From positions 29,459-93,458 of the forward strand of contig CAKQMD010000004.1 in assembly GCA_934254925.1 (NCBI GenBank): a stretch of DNA of 64,000 nucleotides, written 5' to 3'. Shown here in pieces: positions 33,232-42,459 of the stretch. Made by a program: the position numbers and the translations under genes. Every line of letters begins with the position of its first letter. The stretch's first letter is position 1. The stretch is from an uncultured Alphaproteobacteria bacterium. Its GTDB lineage: Bacteria; Pseudomonadota; Alphaproteobacteria; RF32; CAG-239. A model generated the notes under the pieces. It worked only from the letters and a program-made list of their open reading frames with translations, had not been told where the DNA came from and made no database searches.

Positions 33232-34155
33232 TTATTCGTCCCAAATATTGGCCAGTGTGTAGCCGCTGTCCTGAATGGCAAACGTTTCGCCGGTGACGGT
33301 GCGGTGATGTTGGTCCAGTTTGGCGATTGCAGCCATGTCGGCTTCATCCAACTCAATGTTTTGAGCGGCGAAATTTTCTTTTATGCGATCGGTGTGTACG
33401 GATTTGGGAATTACGATCACGCCACGCTGCATTAACCAAGCCAAAATGACCTGTGCCGGGGTTGCCTTAATCCGTTCGGCAATTTCTTTGACGACGGGAT
33501 TTTCGGTCATGGTAGCACCGTTTGATCCCAATGGAGAATAAGCCGTGACAGCAACCATGTTTTTCTGACAGAAAGAGATCAAATCGTTTTGTTGGAGAAG
33601 CGGATTGACTTCAACTTGATTGACCATCGGCGCAATCTCTGCCGCGTCGATCAGATCTTGCAGCTTTTTGGTACTGAAATTGGAAACGCCGAGGGCTTTG
33701 ACCAATCCCTGATTATAGGCTTTTTCCATCTCGGCCCAGGTCAAGTCTATGGGCATCTGTTCCAGAGGAATCAAATCCTCCTTTTTCTCGGGAAAAGTTG
33801 ACCCTTTCTTTTGGGCAACCGGCCAATGAACGAGATAGAGGTCCAGATAGTCCAGCTGAAGGTCTTTCAATGTTTTGCGCAAGGCAGGAAGGACGTCTTC
33901 CGGAGCATGGGAATCGTTCCACAATTTTGACGTAACAAAAATTTCTTCCCGACGGACGTCTCCTTCTTTTATGGCGTCGGCTATGGCCTGCCCGATTTCG
34001 GCTTCGTTGCCGTATATCGAAGCGCAGTCGATATGTTTATATCCGATCTTGAAAGCCCAGCGTACGGCCTGATATACTTCTCCGGGAGAAGAACGCCAGG
34101 TTCCCAATCCCATAATCGGCATCTTTTTATCGTTATTTAGCACAATTTCCTTCAT
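33232..34155 (-). CDS. Aldo/keto reductase
   Basis: A cytosolic NADPH-dependent TIM-barrel reductase of aldehydes and ketones, 307 residues. The catalytic tetrad is visible: Asp43 and Tyr48 (HIDCASIYGNE), Lys77 (VTSKLWN) and His110 (LVHWP). The cofactor motif near the C-terminus reads IPKSVHTDRIKEN. The size and sequence put it with the AKR3/AKR5-type 2,5-diketogluconate-reductase-like group; the natural substrate is unknown. It is a single gene with its own terminator. Confidence 0.93.
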   Translation of the reverse strand: MKEIVLNNDKKMPIMGLGTWRSSPGEVYQAVRWAFKIGYKHIDCASIYGNEAEIGQAIADAIKEGDVRREEIFVTSKLWNDSHAPEDVLPALRKTLKDLQLDYLDLYLVHWPVAQKKGSTFPEKKEDLIPLEQMPIDLTWAEMEKAYNQGLVKALGVSNFSTKKLQDLIDAAEIAPMVNQVEVNPLLQQNDLISFCQKNMVAVTAYSPLGSNGATMTENPVVKEIAERIKATPAQVILAWLMQRGVIVIPKSVHTDRIKENFAAQNIELDEADMAAIAKLDQHHRTVTGETFAIQDSGYTLANIWDE

Positions 34156-34253
34156 ATTTTTTCTCCGTTGGATGATGAAACTGCTTTATATATAGTTGTT
34201 GAATCGAAAGCTTAAAGATGTGAACAAAAAGTAATTATTCCTTAAAAAAGCTA

Positions 34254-34282
34254 TTGACTAGAGGCTAATCTTACGTTAAATA
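34254..34282 (+). promoter_or_regulatory. Sigma70-type promoter of tRNA-Ser(GCU)
   Basis: TTGACT at 34254-34259 and TAAATA at 34277-34282 have 17-bp spacing, 18 bp before the tRNA. Confidence 0.75.
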
Positions 34283-34300
34283 TTACCCGGTAACCACAAT

Positions 34301-34388
34301 GGAGAGTTGGCAGAGTGGTAATGCAGCGGATTGCTAATCCGTCATCGTGAATAACGATGCACAGGTTCGAGTCCTGTACTCTCCGCCA
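34301..34388 (+). tRNA. tRNA-Ser (anticodon GCU), CCA encoded
   Basis: An 88-nt class II tRNA with long variable arm (catcgtgaataacgatg). Acceptor GGAGAGT pairs with ACTCTCC, the anticodon is GCT for AGC/AGU codons, the discriminator is G and CCA is encoded. Unlike tRNA-Lys and tRNA-Ser(UGA), no duplicate of its 3' end follows. Confidence 0.96.
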
Positions 34389-34402
34389 GTTATGGTTGCA
34401 AG

Positions 34403-34426
34403 AGCCCCTGAACGGGGCTTTTTTTT
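34403..34426 (+). terminator. Rho-independent terminator of tRNA-Ser(GCU)
   Basis: AGCCCC pairs with GGGGCT across a 5-nt loop and is followed by T8. Confidence 0.85.
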
Positions 34427-34522
34427 ATTTCCGCACAATATTTCTTTCTTGACAATAAAAATAAATTGCATAGATTGATCCGGCTTATGATTTTTATGTT
34501 TTATTTTTTAATATTATTATAT

Positions 34523-35026
34523 ATGAACACTGAAATTGCAAAGAAAACAAAAGCTTTGAAAAAACGCTTTGTCGAAGAACTCGGAAAACATTGGAGGATT
34601 AAATTCGACAAGAAAGCGGAGGAAATGTCTTTTGACGAGATTTTTAGGAAGATTCCCCTCTCCGAGGCGGCCATTACTTATTTATTGCAATGCTCCTTTA
34701 TTTCTCCCGGAGAATTTACGCTTCAGGAAAAGGAAGAGCTCAGAAAGACAAAGTATCCTCTTGCTCTGAAAGCCGCTTATCGTCTGGAGACGACCAATTT
34801 GGCGGCGGCAACCGAGATTCCCACCGTTAAATATTTGGAAGACGGATCAACCATCGGCTATGTCTTGCATCGTAACGTGTTGCAGGTTCCTTTCCTGGAT
34901 CTTTTTATCATTGATCCCGAAGGAGCGGAACAATACCCTGACGACATCTTGTTTTGTGACGCTTCCAATGCAATTTTTGCCGACATTCATCTGGTCAAGA
35001 AATTGCCGGAATATTTTAAAAGTTAA
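34523..35026 (+). CDS. Hypothetical cytosolic protein
   Basis: A 167-residue protein that I do not recognise. The frame is open from 34466, but that part is AT-rich and contains a promoter-like TTGACA at 34449; ATG 34523 is the likely start although its ribosome site is poor. The N-terminal 40 residues are Lys-rich and helical, followed by an alternating region with EIPTVKYLEDGSTIGYVLH and VPFLDLFIIDPEGAEQYPDD. There are no signal peptide, membrane segment or Cys clusters. An imperfect hairpin with AAAGGCCCC/GGGGCTTT at 35026-35052 probably ends the transcript. Confidence 0.65.
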   Translation: MNTEIAKKTKALKKRFVEELGKHWRIKFDKKAEEMSFDEIFRKIPLSEAAITYLLQCSFISPGEFTLQEKEELRKTKYPLALKAAYRLETTNLAAATEIPTVKYLEDGSTIGYVLHRNVLQVPFLDLFIIDPEGAEQYPDDILFCDASNAIFADIHLVKKLPEYFKS

Positions 35027-35061
35027 AAAAAGGCCCCTTTTAGGGGCTTTTGCTTTAGGTG

Positions 35062-35841
35062 TTACCCACCCATGACCAAATCAATATAGGTCATGAAGAT
35101 GAACCCCAGAAAAACGGCAAAAGCCGCAACTTGGGTTTTCTTCGTGCCATAGGTTTCCGGTAAAATTTCATTAATGACGACAAAAAGCAGTGTACCGCCG
35201 GCCATGGCCATCCCGAGGGGAACGATTTTGTCGCTGAGTTCCATAGTCAGCAGCCCGATGACCGCGCCGACCGGCTGCATCATGCCGATAGCCAAAGCCG
35301 TTAATGCCGCTTTGATTTTGGATGTGCGGGCCGCTACCAAAGAAATGGCAATGGTTAATCCTTCCGGGATATTGTGGACGGCAATACCGATCACCAGACT
35401 ATCGGGATTCATGAAGTCCTCGGCACTGTATGCCACGCCGATGGCCAGGCCTTCCGGCAGTTTGTGCAAGGTAATGGCAATGATGAAAAGCCAAGCGGTC
35501 CTTAAGCTGAAACGCAGGCCGTGGTGTCCCATGTTGTTGTGTTCATGCGGTAGGAGGTCGTTTAGGAGCCAAATCAGGGCAACACCGGCAAAAACTGCGC
35601 CGACATACCAAAATCCGGCTACGTGGATGTCAGGATCAAAGGTCGAAATTTTGGCCATGGCCGGGCACAACAGCGAGAAAAACGAGGCTGCCAGCATGAC
35701 GCCCGCCGCCAAGTTAAGCATAAAATTGATATTTTTCTGCGTGTAGTGCTTTTTCAAAAAAATCATGAATCCGCCGACGCCGGTGATCAGTCCGGCAATC
35801 AACGAGGCCAGCAGCCCCTGCATAAAAACGTCCGTCATCAT
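35062..35841 (-). CDS. ZIP family divalent metal transporter
   Basis: A 259-residue inner-membrane metal importer with eight helices. The metal-site motifs are in helices IV and V, HKLPEGLAIGVAYS and HNIPEGLTIAISLV. A His-containing cytoplasmic loop (HEHNNMGHHG) between helices III and IV probably binds metal. The closest well-known relative is ZupT, which imports zinc and other divalent metals. The gene stands alone; no Zur-like operator is recognisable. Confidence 0.92.
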   Translation of the reverse strand: MMTDVFMQGLLASLIAGLITGVGGFMIFLKKHYTQKNINFMLNLAAGVMLAASFFSLLCPAMAKISTFDPDIHVAGFWYVGAVFAGVALIWLLNDLLPHEHNNMGHHGLRFSLRTAWLFIIAITLHKLPEGLAIGVAYSAEDFMNPDSLVIGIAVHNIPEGLTIAISLVAARTSKIKAALTALAIGMMQPVGAVIGLLTMELSDKIVPLGMAMAGGTLLFVVINEILPETYGTKKTQVAAFAVFLGFIFMTYIDLVMGG

Positions 35842-35905
35842 CTACCCTTTGTTATTGACATTGGCTGCACTCTAGCGCGGATTTTTTCAGATGGCAACAG
35901 TAATC

Positions 35906-37066
35906 TTACATGATGGCGTCGCGGATAACGCAGGCGGCATCTTCCCTGGTCAATGATACGGGATCAAGTTTGTATAAGAAACCCATGGCTTCAAAGGAAT
36001 TTGCGGCCAGTTTTTCGGCCTCGTCCTTAGCAATACCCCAGTCTGAAAGCTTTAAGCCGCCAAGGCCGATTGCGTTTATCAGTTTTTGCAACGCTTGTAC
36101 AAACAGATGCGGATCATTGCCCGTCTCGCCCATGGCATGGGCCATGTCCAGATAGCGGACGGAAACCTGCTCGGGAGACTTTTTGAGCAGATAGCTGAAA
36201 TAAGGCACCGACAAAGCCACCAGACCGGCACCGTGCGGCAGATCAGGGTAAAAGGCGGACAAGGCATGCTCCATGGAATGTTCGGAAATGCAGCTGGAAA
36301 TGCTTTCGACCATTCCGGCCTGCGTGCTGGCCCAGGACAATTCTTCACGGGCTTGCAGATTGCTTCCGTCGGCAACGGCCAGCGGCAGAAAACGGCTAAT
36401 GCGCCGAATCGAGTTCAAGGCATAGAGGTCGCTGATCGGCTGAGCAATATTGGCCAGGTAGCCTTCCGCAGAGTGGAAAAAGGCGTCCATTCCCTGATAG
36501 GCTGTCAGACGAGCGGGAACGGAGAGTGTCAGTTCAGGGTCGACAATGGCTATTTTGGGAAAGGTTTGCGGCAAGCCAAAACCGATTTTTTCATTGCTGT
36601 CGGGATTGGTGATAACTGTCCAGGGATCAGCTTCGGTACCGGTTCCCGCCGTGGTGGGAATGGCAACAATCGGCAGCACGTCTTCGCTGACGCGGCGTTT
36701 CCCTTTGACATAGTCCCAATAAGTTCCGGCATTGCGGACCATGACGGCGATTGATTTGGCCGAATCTATTGCACTGCCGCCGCCGAGACCGATGACGCAA
36801 TCGCAATTTTCGTTACGAGCCAGTTCCGCCGCTTCCATGACATGATAAGAAACGGGATTAGGCATGACCTTGTCAAATACGACGAATTCGATACCCTTTT
36901 CTTTCAGCAAGGCGGTAACCCGATCCAGATAACCGAGATGACGCATGGATTTGCCGTTGGTAATAACGATCAAAGCCTTTTTGGATGAAAAATCCAGCTT
37001 GGAGAGTTCCTGAAGACAGCCGCGGCCAAAAATGACGCGGGTGGGCATAAAATATTCAAAATGCAT
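35906..37066 (-). CDS. Iron-containing alcohol dehydrogenase
   Basis: A group III NAD(P)-dependent alcohol dehydrogenase, 386 residues. The dinucleotide-binding GLGGGSAIDSAKSIAV (near residue 92) and TTAGTGTEADPWTVI precede the iron-ligand region GMDAFFHSAEGYLAN and EHSMEHALSAFYPDLPHG, which together supply the Asp and three His. It is likely cytosolic, reducing short aldehydes or oxidising alcohols in fermentation. The frame is open to 37126, but ATG 37066 has AAAGGA seven bases upstream and matches the family N-terminus. Confidence 0.93.
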   Translation of the reverse strand: MHFEYFMPTRVIFGRGCLQELSKLDFSSKKALIVITNGKSMRHLGYLDRVTALLKEKGIEFVVFDKVMPNPVSYHVMEAAELARNENCDCVIGLGGGSAIDSAKSIAVMVRNAGTYWDYVKGKRRVSEDVLPIVAIPTTAGTGTEADPWTVITNPDSNEKIGFGLPQTFPKIAIVDPELTLSVPARLTAYQGMDAFFHSAEGYLANIAQPISDLYALNSIRRISRFLPLAVADGSNLQAREELSWASTQAGMVESISSCISEHSMEHALSAFYPDLPHGAGLVALSVPYFSYLLKKSPEQVSVRYLDMAHAMGETGNDPHLFVQALQKLINAIGLGGLKLSDWGIAKDEAEKLAANSFEAMGFLYKLDPVSLTREDAACVIRDAIM

Positions 37067-37131
37067 GGCTTTATCCTTTATTGTGAGAACCTGCCCTTTA
37101 TATAAACCTTTCCGCTGCGGCTTCAAGCCTT

Positions 37132-37983
37132 TTACGGGTGACGCAGGAACTCGGGCAATTCCGGCAGGGCCGACGCTCCCGCCGCCTTTTGATGCCCGCC
37201 GCCGCCGAAACTTTTGGCAATTTCCGAAACGTTAACGTTGTCTTTGTCGGTATAAAAAGACAAATTCCAGCGGTTGTTCTTGTTCATATAAAAATTAACC
37301 ATAAAATCATAGTCCTTAATGTCGGGCAGAGAATCAAAAAATTCGGAATAGCCCTGCGGCATATTGGCACAAATGCATTTCAGCCCCTGATAACTGCTGG
37401 CAAAAGCCAGGCTGCGTACCAGACGATAATTGCGGATTTTAATCCAAGATAAAATGGAGCGTCCTTTTTCAACCAAAGCCGGAATGTCCAGCCGCTCATT
37501 CAGCAATTGCGTCCAGATTTCGTCTTCGGGACGATTGACGCCCAAGGACTGAAAGGCATATTCGAAAGGACGAACACGGTCGTCGCGGAGATCAAAAATG
37601 TCATTCAGCCCCAAAAGGCGTAATCCTTCAGGTACCGGTTTGTCCGGATAAAAATATTCCCAGGTCAAAATTGCGGCGGCGGTCCCTACCCGGCGCAGGC
37701 CTTTTAACGTCGGGCGGCCGGCGGCAACGGCTTTTTCATATTCCTTAATGACGGACAAATGATGGTCAATCCACACAAAATCTCCGGCGACAGAGAGTTC
37801 ATACATGAAATCCAGCGGCAAGGAAATGTCGCAGACAACAATTTGCTTATGACGGCGGATTTCTTCATAGGGAATTTCCATATCATGGTTAAGGCCCAAA
37901 AATTCCGTTTCGGGATAACGGCTTTTTACAACAGCGGCGGATCCTTTGCCGTCGTGGTCCGCAATATGGTATATACAAAGCAT
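37132..37983 (-). CDS. DHH-family phosphoesterase
   Basis: A 283-residue cytosolic protein of the DHH superfamily. The metal motifs are ADHDGKGSAAV (residues 8-18), VCDISL, the DHH motif WIDHHLS, and a C-terminal DHHA1 segment FGGGGHQKAAGA. Relatives include oligoribonuclease NrnA/c-di-AMP hydrolases and uncharacterised exopolyphosphatase-like proteins. The substrate is not deducible. It precedes the alcohol dehydrogenase in the same direction with a 65-bp gap. Confidence 0.85.
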   Translation of the reverse strand: MLCIYHIADHDGKGSAAVVKSRYPETEFLGLNHDMEIPYEEIRRHKQIVVCDISLPLDFMYELSVAGDFVWIDHHLSVIKEYEKAVAAGRPTLKGLRRVGTAAAILTWEYFYPDKPVPEGLRLLGLNDIFDLRDDRVRPFEYAFQSLGVNRPEDEIWTQLLNERLDIPALVEKGRSILSWIKIRNYRLVRSLAFASSYQGLKCICANMPQGYSEFFDSLPDIKDYDFMVNFYMNKNNRWNLSFYTDKDNVNVSEIAKSFGGGGHQKAAGASALPELPEFLRHP

Positions 37984-37994
37984 TTTTATTTCCT

Positions 37995-38783
37995 TTATTC
38001 TATATTCAATGTTAGTCCGTCATAAGCCGGTGCGACGAAGTTCGGCGTGCGGCGGTTGATCTCGTCATAATCGCATTCCGTGGCCATATGGTTGATGATT
38101 GCTCTCTCGGGATTGATCTTTTCAATGCAATGCAAAACTTCTTCCAAACTGGCATGTGCCGGTTGACCGAAAGGTGTGGTCAGCGGGATGATCAGTAATT
38201 TCGGCCGTTGCAAAATCTGCGCATAAACCGAGGAAGCCAAGCGTTTAAAATCGGCAATATGCACAATCTCGCCATCATTAAAGGCATAGCCGATACTTGG
38301 CACCAAATGTCCAAGAAGCTTCAGCGGTGTTATTTTTAGTTCTTTTACGTAAAAAGGATGATTGGCTTTGACCTGATTGCACAGCAGACTGGGCATATAG
38401 ACGACATTTTTGGTCCGGCGGCGAGAAGCCACCAGATAGTGAAAGCCTTTTTTTATGGCTTTGACGGTATCCTGATTGCCAAAGATGTCCAAACTGCGGC
38501 AGGAAATGCGGTTGATTTCGCGCAAGTCGTCAATTCCGTATAAATGATCTGCATGCCGGTGGGTATATAAGACGGCGTCCAGGGTGCGAATATCATGTCG
38601 AATCATTTGCGCGCGGATGTCCGGCGAGGTGTCGATGAGGATTTTGACACCGTCGTAATCCAGATAAGTGCCGGTACGGGTTCTTAAATTATAGGGATTG
38701 TCCGGATTGCAAGCGCCCCAGCCCATGCTCAAAGAAGGTACACCCGGTGCGGCGCCGCTGCCGAGAATAATAACTTTTTTCAT
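37995..38783 (-). CDS. MBL-fold metallohydrolase (PhnP-like)
   Basis: A 262-residue protein with a metallo-beta-lactamase fold: THRHADHLYGID binds the metal pair, and later His and Asp occur in VHIADFKRL and INHMATECDYD. The N-terminus KVIILGSGAAPGVPSL is typical of PhnP-like phosphodiesterases. In many alphaproteobacteria this gene follows tatD, as here (shared base at 38783). Its physiological substrate is unknown. Confidence 0.88.
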   Translation of the reverse strand: MKKVIILGSGAAPGVPSLSMGWGACNPDNPYNLRTRTGTYLDYDGVKILIDTSPDIRAQMIRHDIRTLDAVLYTHRHADHLYGIDDLREINRISCRSLDIFGNQDTVKAIKKGFHYLVASRRRTKNVVYMPSLLCNQVKANHPFYVKELKITPLKLLGHLVPSIGYAFNDGEIVHIADFKRLASSVYAQILQRPKLLIIPLTTPFGQPAHASLEEVLHCIEKINPERAIINHMATECDYDEINRRTPNFVAPAYDGLTLNIE

Positions 38784-39577
38784 CAGTAGTCGTACCTCCC
38801 CTTGTCACTGGCTTTGCGAAAGAGGTTGCAAAAATTGTCGGAAGTGATTTGGGCGAGTTCTTCATAAGGAATACCCTTTATTTGTGCCAGACGTTCTGCC
38901 GTATAGCGCACAAACGACGGTTCGTTGCGGCGGCCGCGTTTGGGAACCGGTGCCAAAAACGGCGCATCGGTCTCGACCAACAAGCGATCAAGAGGAATAT
39001 CGGCAAAAATTTCGCGCAGTTCCTGGGACTTGTTAAAGGTGATAATGCCCGAAGCCGAGATGTAAAAACCGATGGACAGAGCAAATTCGGCCAGTCGGCG
39101 GGAAGAAGAAAAACAATGGATCTCGCCGGTAAAAGGTTTGATCTTATATTGCTCTCCCAAAACGGCAATCGTATCGTCATCAGCGTCCCGCGTATGAATG
39201 ATCAGCGGCAATCCGGTTTCCTGCGCGGCCTTGATCTGTTCGATGAAGATCTTTTTCTGCAGATCTCGCGGCGCGTAGTCATAATAGTAGTCCAAGCCGG
39301 TCTCACCGATACCTACGACTTTTTTGTGCCGTGTGGCGGCTATAAAATCCTCGGCTTTAATGTCGGGATATTCGGCAGCATTATGCGGATGAACTCCGAC
39401 TGCCGTATAAATAAAGGGATATTTTTCCGACAGGCGAAGCTGGTTTTCCAGTTCGTTGATATTGTTTCCGGCGTTTAGAATCGTGGTGACACCGTTTTCC
39501 TTGGCCCGGGTAATCAGTTCGTCCAGATCGTCTTCAAAATCATTAAAATCCAGGTGACAGTGACTGTCGATGAGCAT
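38783..39577 (-). CDS. tatD: TatD-family metal-dependent deoxyribonuclease
   Basis: A 264-residue TIM-barrel hydrolase. Metal-site motifs are LIDSHCHLDF (residues 2-11), GIGETGLDYYYD (near 90), IIHTRDADDD, EIHCFSSS and LVETDAPFLAP. TatD proteins have 3'-5' DNase activity and help DNA repair. The gene lies directly after holB (2-bp gap), an arrangement that is common; the three-gene order tmk-holB-tatD is conserved in many bacteria. Confidence 0.94.
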   Translation of the reverse strand: MLIDSHCHLDFNDFEDDLDELITRAKENGVTTILNAGNNINELENQLRLSEKYPFIYTAVGVHPHNAAEYPDIKAEDFIAATRHKKVVGIGETGLDYYYDYAPRDLQKKIFIEQIKAAQETGLPLIIHTRDADDDTIAVLGEQYKIKPFTGEIHCFSSSRRLAEFALSIGFYISASGIITFNKSQELREIFADIPLDRLLVETDAPFLAPVPKRGRRNEPSFVRYTAERLAQIKGIPYEELAQITSDNFCNLFRKASDKGRYDY

Positions 39578-39578
39578 T

Positions 39579-40634
39579 TTACATCCTTTGGCTTAAATTA
39601 TAAATAATGTTCATTAAAGCTTGTTTCTTATCCAAGTTCAAGGCAGACGTTTCGTTAAAGACCTTAAGCGCATTACTCCAAGCGGTGCTGAGGGCTTCAA
39701 CATCTCCGATCGCGGCGGTCGAAGCGATAAATTTGAGCAAAAGTTCTTTAGACAAGGCATAAAGCTCCTCATTGCCGGCCGCGCGGGTGCAGAAATCCAG
39801 AAGCTTTCCGAGGTCCGGTCGGTTGCTTGACACCAACGACAAGAGTTCCTCATTGAGGAAAACGGCATCGAGATCGGCATAGCGCAGGGCTTTGCCGATA
39901 CTTCCCGAGCTTAGGGAGGTCAGTCGTTTGACTGCCGCTTCCGTCAATTCGGGGCGATAACGGCGCAGCAGACTGGCAACATTGACATCGCTTAAGGGTT
40001 TTAGCGGCAGCTTGGCACAACGCGATCGGATCGTCGGCAGCAGGCGGTCAGGGTTATGGCTGATCAGCAGCATAACGGTTTGTGCCGGCGGTTCTTCCAA
40101 AACCTTTAACACGGCATTGGCGCTATTGACGTTCATGTCGTCCACGGCATCGATGATGACCACGCGCCAGCCGTCGTTTCCCGAACGCTTGGACAAGAAT
40201 TCGTTGATTGTGCGCACGTCGTCCACCCTGATGAAAGCCGATTTCTTGAGCTCTTTCAATTCTCCTTCGTCCAAAGCTTCGCCGTCTTTAATGGCTTTGA
40301 GGACCTTTTTCTTATCCGTATCGGTAAAATCTCGCTCAATGATTTTTAAATCCGGATGTGCCTTATTGGCAACCAATTTGTAAACCGGATGCTGGTCGCT
40401 GACATTCAGATTTTGGTAAGCGGAAGGGTCCGCATTGCCGGCCGCCAACAGAAAACGGGCAAATTTGTAAGCCAGCGTGGCTTTGCCAATGCCCTCAATT
40501 CCCGATATTATCCAGGAATTATGAAGACTGCGGGAGGCCCAAGCGTCAAACAGCAACTTTTCCTCAGCCTCATGACCCAAAAGGCAGGTGTTACAGCGGG
40601 GATTGAAATTACTGCCGTCGTTTATTTCTGACAT
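39579..40634 (-). CDS. holB: DNA polymerase III delta-prime subunit
   Basis: A clamp-loader subunit, 351 residues, AAA+ fold. The P-loop is GIEGIGKATLA (near residue 44) and sensor sequences include VLKVLEEPP and LLISHNPDRLLPTIRSRC. The usual zinc-binding Cys cluster is not evident, and the N-terminal NPRCNTCLLGHEAEE is an alphaproteobacterial-type start. The 5' end overlaps tmk by 13 bp, indicating coupling. Confidence 0.93.
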   Translation of the reverse strand: MSEINDGSNFNPRCNTCLLGHEAEEKLLFDAWASRSLHNSWIISGIEGIGKATLAYKFARFLLAAGNADPSAYQNLNVSDQHPVYKLVANKAHPDLKIIERDFTDTDKKKVLKAIKDGEALDEGELKELKKSAFIRVDDVRTINEFLSKRSGNDGWRVVIIDAVDDMNVNSANAVLKVLEEPPAQTVMLLISHNPDRLLPTIRSRCAKLPLKPLSDVNVASLLRRYRPELTEAAVKRLTSLSSGSIGKALRYADLDAVFLNEELLSLVSSNRPDLGKLLDFCTRAAGNEELYALSKELLLKFIASTAAIGDVEALSTAWSNALKVFNETSALNLDKKQALMNIIYNLSQRM

Positions 40635-41281
40635 AAGCCTAAATTAAACCTTTCACAAACAACGTTGAGAATGTCCTGATGCAGTTCGGCAATGCTTTTG
40701 TCAGCATTTAAAACCACGCAGCGTTCCGGTTCGACGGCGGCAATTTCCTTAAATCCGCGGCGCAGATTTTGGTGAAAGACAAGCTCCCTGCTCTCGTGTC
40801 TGGTTTCTTTGACCGTCATATGGCCGGATTTTTGATAAGAACGCTCTAAGCCAATGACCGGATCCAGATCCAGAATAATCGTCAAGTCGGGCTTGAAGTC
40901 TCCGACCGCCAGATCATACAAGTTATTGATCGTCTCTTTGGAAAGGCGGCAGCCGTAGCCATAATATTGATAAGCCATCGTCGAATCGGCAAAACGGTCG
41001 TTTAAGACCCAGACGTCTTTTTCAAGCGCCGGCCAAACTTTTTCCATCAGGTTTATGCGTCGATCGGCAAAATACAGCAAAGCTTCGGTGACGGCGTCAA
41101 TTTTGTCTTTGTCACCGGTGACCAGAATTTTGCGCAGTTCCTGCCCTATTTCCGTTCCGCCGGGATCTTTGGAGGTAATGTTTTGAATGCCGCACCGGGT
41201 TAAAAACTCTGACAATAAGCGTATTTGAGTCGATTTTCCGGTTCCCTCGCCGCCTTCAAAGGTGATGAAACGGCCGCTCAT
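40622..41281 (-). CDS. tmk: Thymidylate kinase
   Basis: A cytosolic kinase converting dTMP to dTDP, 219 residues. Walker A is FEGGEGTGKST (residues 8-18), the DR-x motif is NDRFADSTMAYQYYG and the catalytic/lid region contains LDLDPVIGLERS. Start codon 41281 is immediately next to the dacC stop (41282), suggesting one transcript from the cell-wall genes into the DNA-replication genes. Confidence 0.95.
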   Translation of the reverse strand: MSGRFITFEGGEGTGKSTQIRLLSEFLTRCGIQNITSKDPGGTEIGQELRKILVTGDKDKIDAVTEALLYFADRRINLMEKVWPALEKDVWVLNDRFADSTMAYQYYGYGCRLSKETINNLYDLAVGDFKPDLTIILDLDPVIGLERSYQKSGHMTVKETRHESRELVFHQNLRRGFKEIAAVEPERCVVLNADKSIAELHQDILNVVCERFNLGLCQK

Positions 41282-42439
41282 CTAATTTTCCCCGAACAGC
41301 AGATATTGCAAATTGGTTTTGATCCGGCCGAAGAAACCGAGCTTTTCAACACTTTTGGCAGCCAGAAGCGGAATTTCAACCGTCTCGGAGCCCGGTACTT
41401 CAACCCGGACTTTGCCGACAACGTCGCCTTGTTGAACCGGGGCCTTGAGCGGCGTATTATAAATGGCCCTCAGCTTCAGATCTTCGGTCTTGTTGCGCTT
41501 GATGGTGCGGAGCAGATCTTCAGACACAACCATGTTCACGTTTTTTTCTTCGCCCATCCAAACCGGGATCTCGCCGACAATTTGCCCCTTGTTCAAAATT
41601 TTATAGTTATCAAACTCTCTAAAGCCGTAATTCATCAGTTTTTCGGCCTCTTCCGAACGCTCCTTGTTAGAACTCATTCCGGTCATAACCTCAATCAGTC
41701 GGCGGCCGTCTTTATGTGCCGAGGCCGTCAGACTGAAGCCGGCTTCTTCGGTATGGCCGGTTTTCAAGCCGTCGGCATTGGACATGCTGTATAACAGCGG
41801 ATTGCGGTTGCCTTGGCGAATGTTGTTATAGGTAAAGTTTTTCTCAGAAAAGAGATGATAAAATTCGGGAAATTCGGAAATGATGATCCGGGACAGTTTG
41901 GCCAGGTCTTCCACCGACATGCGGTGATCAGGATGCGGCCAACCGGTCGCATTGGCGAAAGTGCTGTTGTTTAGCCCCAGTTTGCGAGCTTTTTTTTGCA
42001 TCTCTACGGCGAAATCCTCTTCTGAACCGGAAAGGTTTTCCGCCACGACAATGCAAGCGTCATTTCCGGATTGAATCAAGATGCCCTTAATCAGGTCTTC
42101 TACCCGGACTTTTTGGCCGATATTCAAAAACATCGTCGAACTGCCGCTGGCTGCGCCGCCTTTCCGCCAGGCATTTTCGCTGACGGTAAACGTGTCGTCA
42201 AGAGACAATGTGCCGTTGCGAAGCTTGTCAAAGACCATATAAATCGTCATTAATTTGCTCATTGAAGCCGGGGCGACCTTTTTGTCGTGTTCTTTGGTAT
42301 AAAGATATTGTCCGGTGTCAAAATCCATCAGAATCGCGTTGCGGGCTTTGGTCTCGATTGCTCGGGCCGAGGCGGCGTTCCAACAAAAAGTGACAGCCAA
42401 GGCCAGAGCGGAAACAGAAAATTTAGATGACGACAACAT
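41282..42439 (-). CDS. dacC: D-alanyl-D-alanine carboxypeptidase (PBP5/6 family)
   Basis: A periplasmic S11 serine peptidase that trims the terminal D-Ala from peptidoglycan stem peptides. The 385 residues include a signal peptide ending SARA, the nucleophile motif SMSKL (Ser57-x-x-Lys60 region), SGNDACIV, and KTGHTEEAGFS. The C-terminal PBP5 domain is followed by an amphipathic helix (FFGRIKTNLQYLLF) for membrane association. dacA, dacC and dacF are equally possible names. Confidence 0.94.
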   Translation of the reverse strand: MLSSSKFSVSALALAVTFCWNAASARAIETKARNAILMDFDTGQYLYTKEHDKKVAPASMSKLMTIYMVFDKLRNGTLSLDDTFTVSENAWRKGGAASGSSTMFLNIGQKVRVEDLIKGILIQSGNDACIVVAENLSGSEEDFAVEMQKKARKLGLNNSTFANATGWPHPDHRMSVEDLAKLSRIIISEFPEFYHLFSEKNFTYNNIRQGNRNPLLYSMSNADGLKTGHTEEAGFSLTASAHKDGRRLIEVMTGMSSNKERSEEAEKLMNYGFREFDNYKILNKGQIVGEIPVWMGEEKNVNMVVSEDLLRTIKRNKTEDLKLRAIYNTPLKAPVQQGDVVGKVRVEVPGSETVEIPLLAAKSVEKLGFFGRIKTNLQYLLFGEN

Positions 42440-42459
42440 ATTGACTTATCCTACATAAA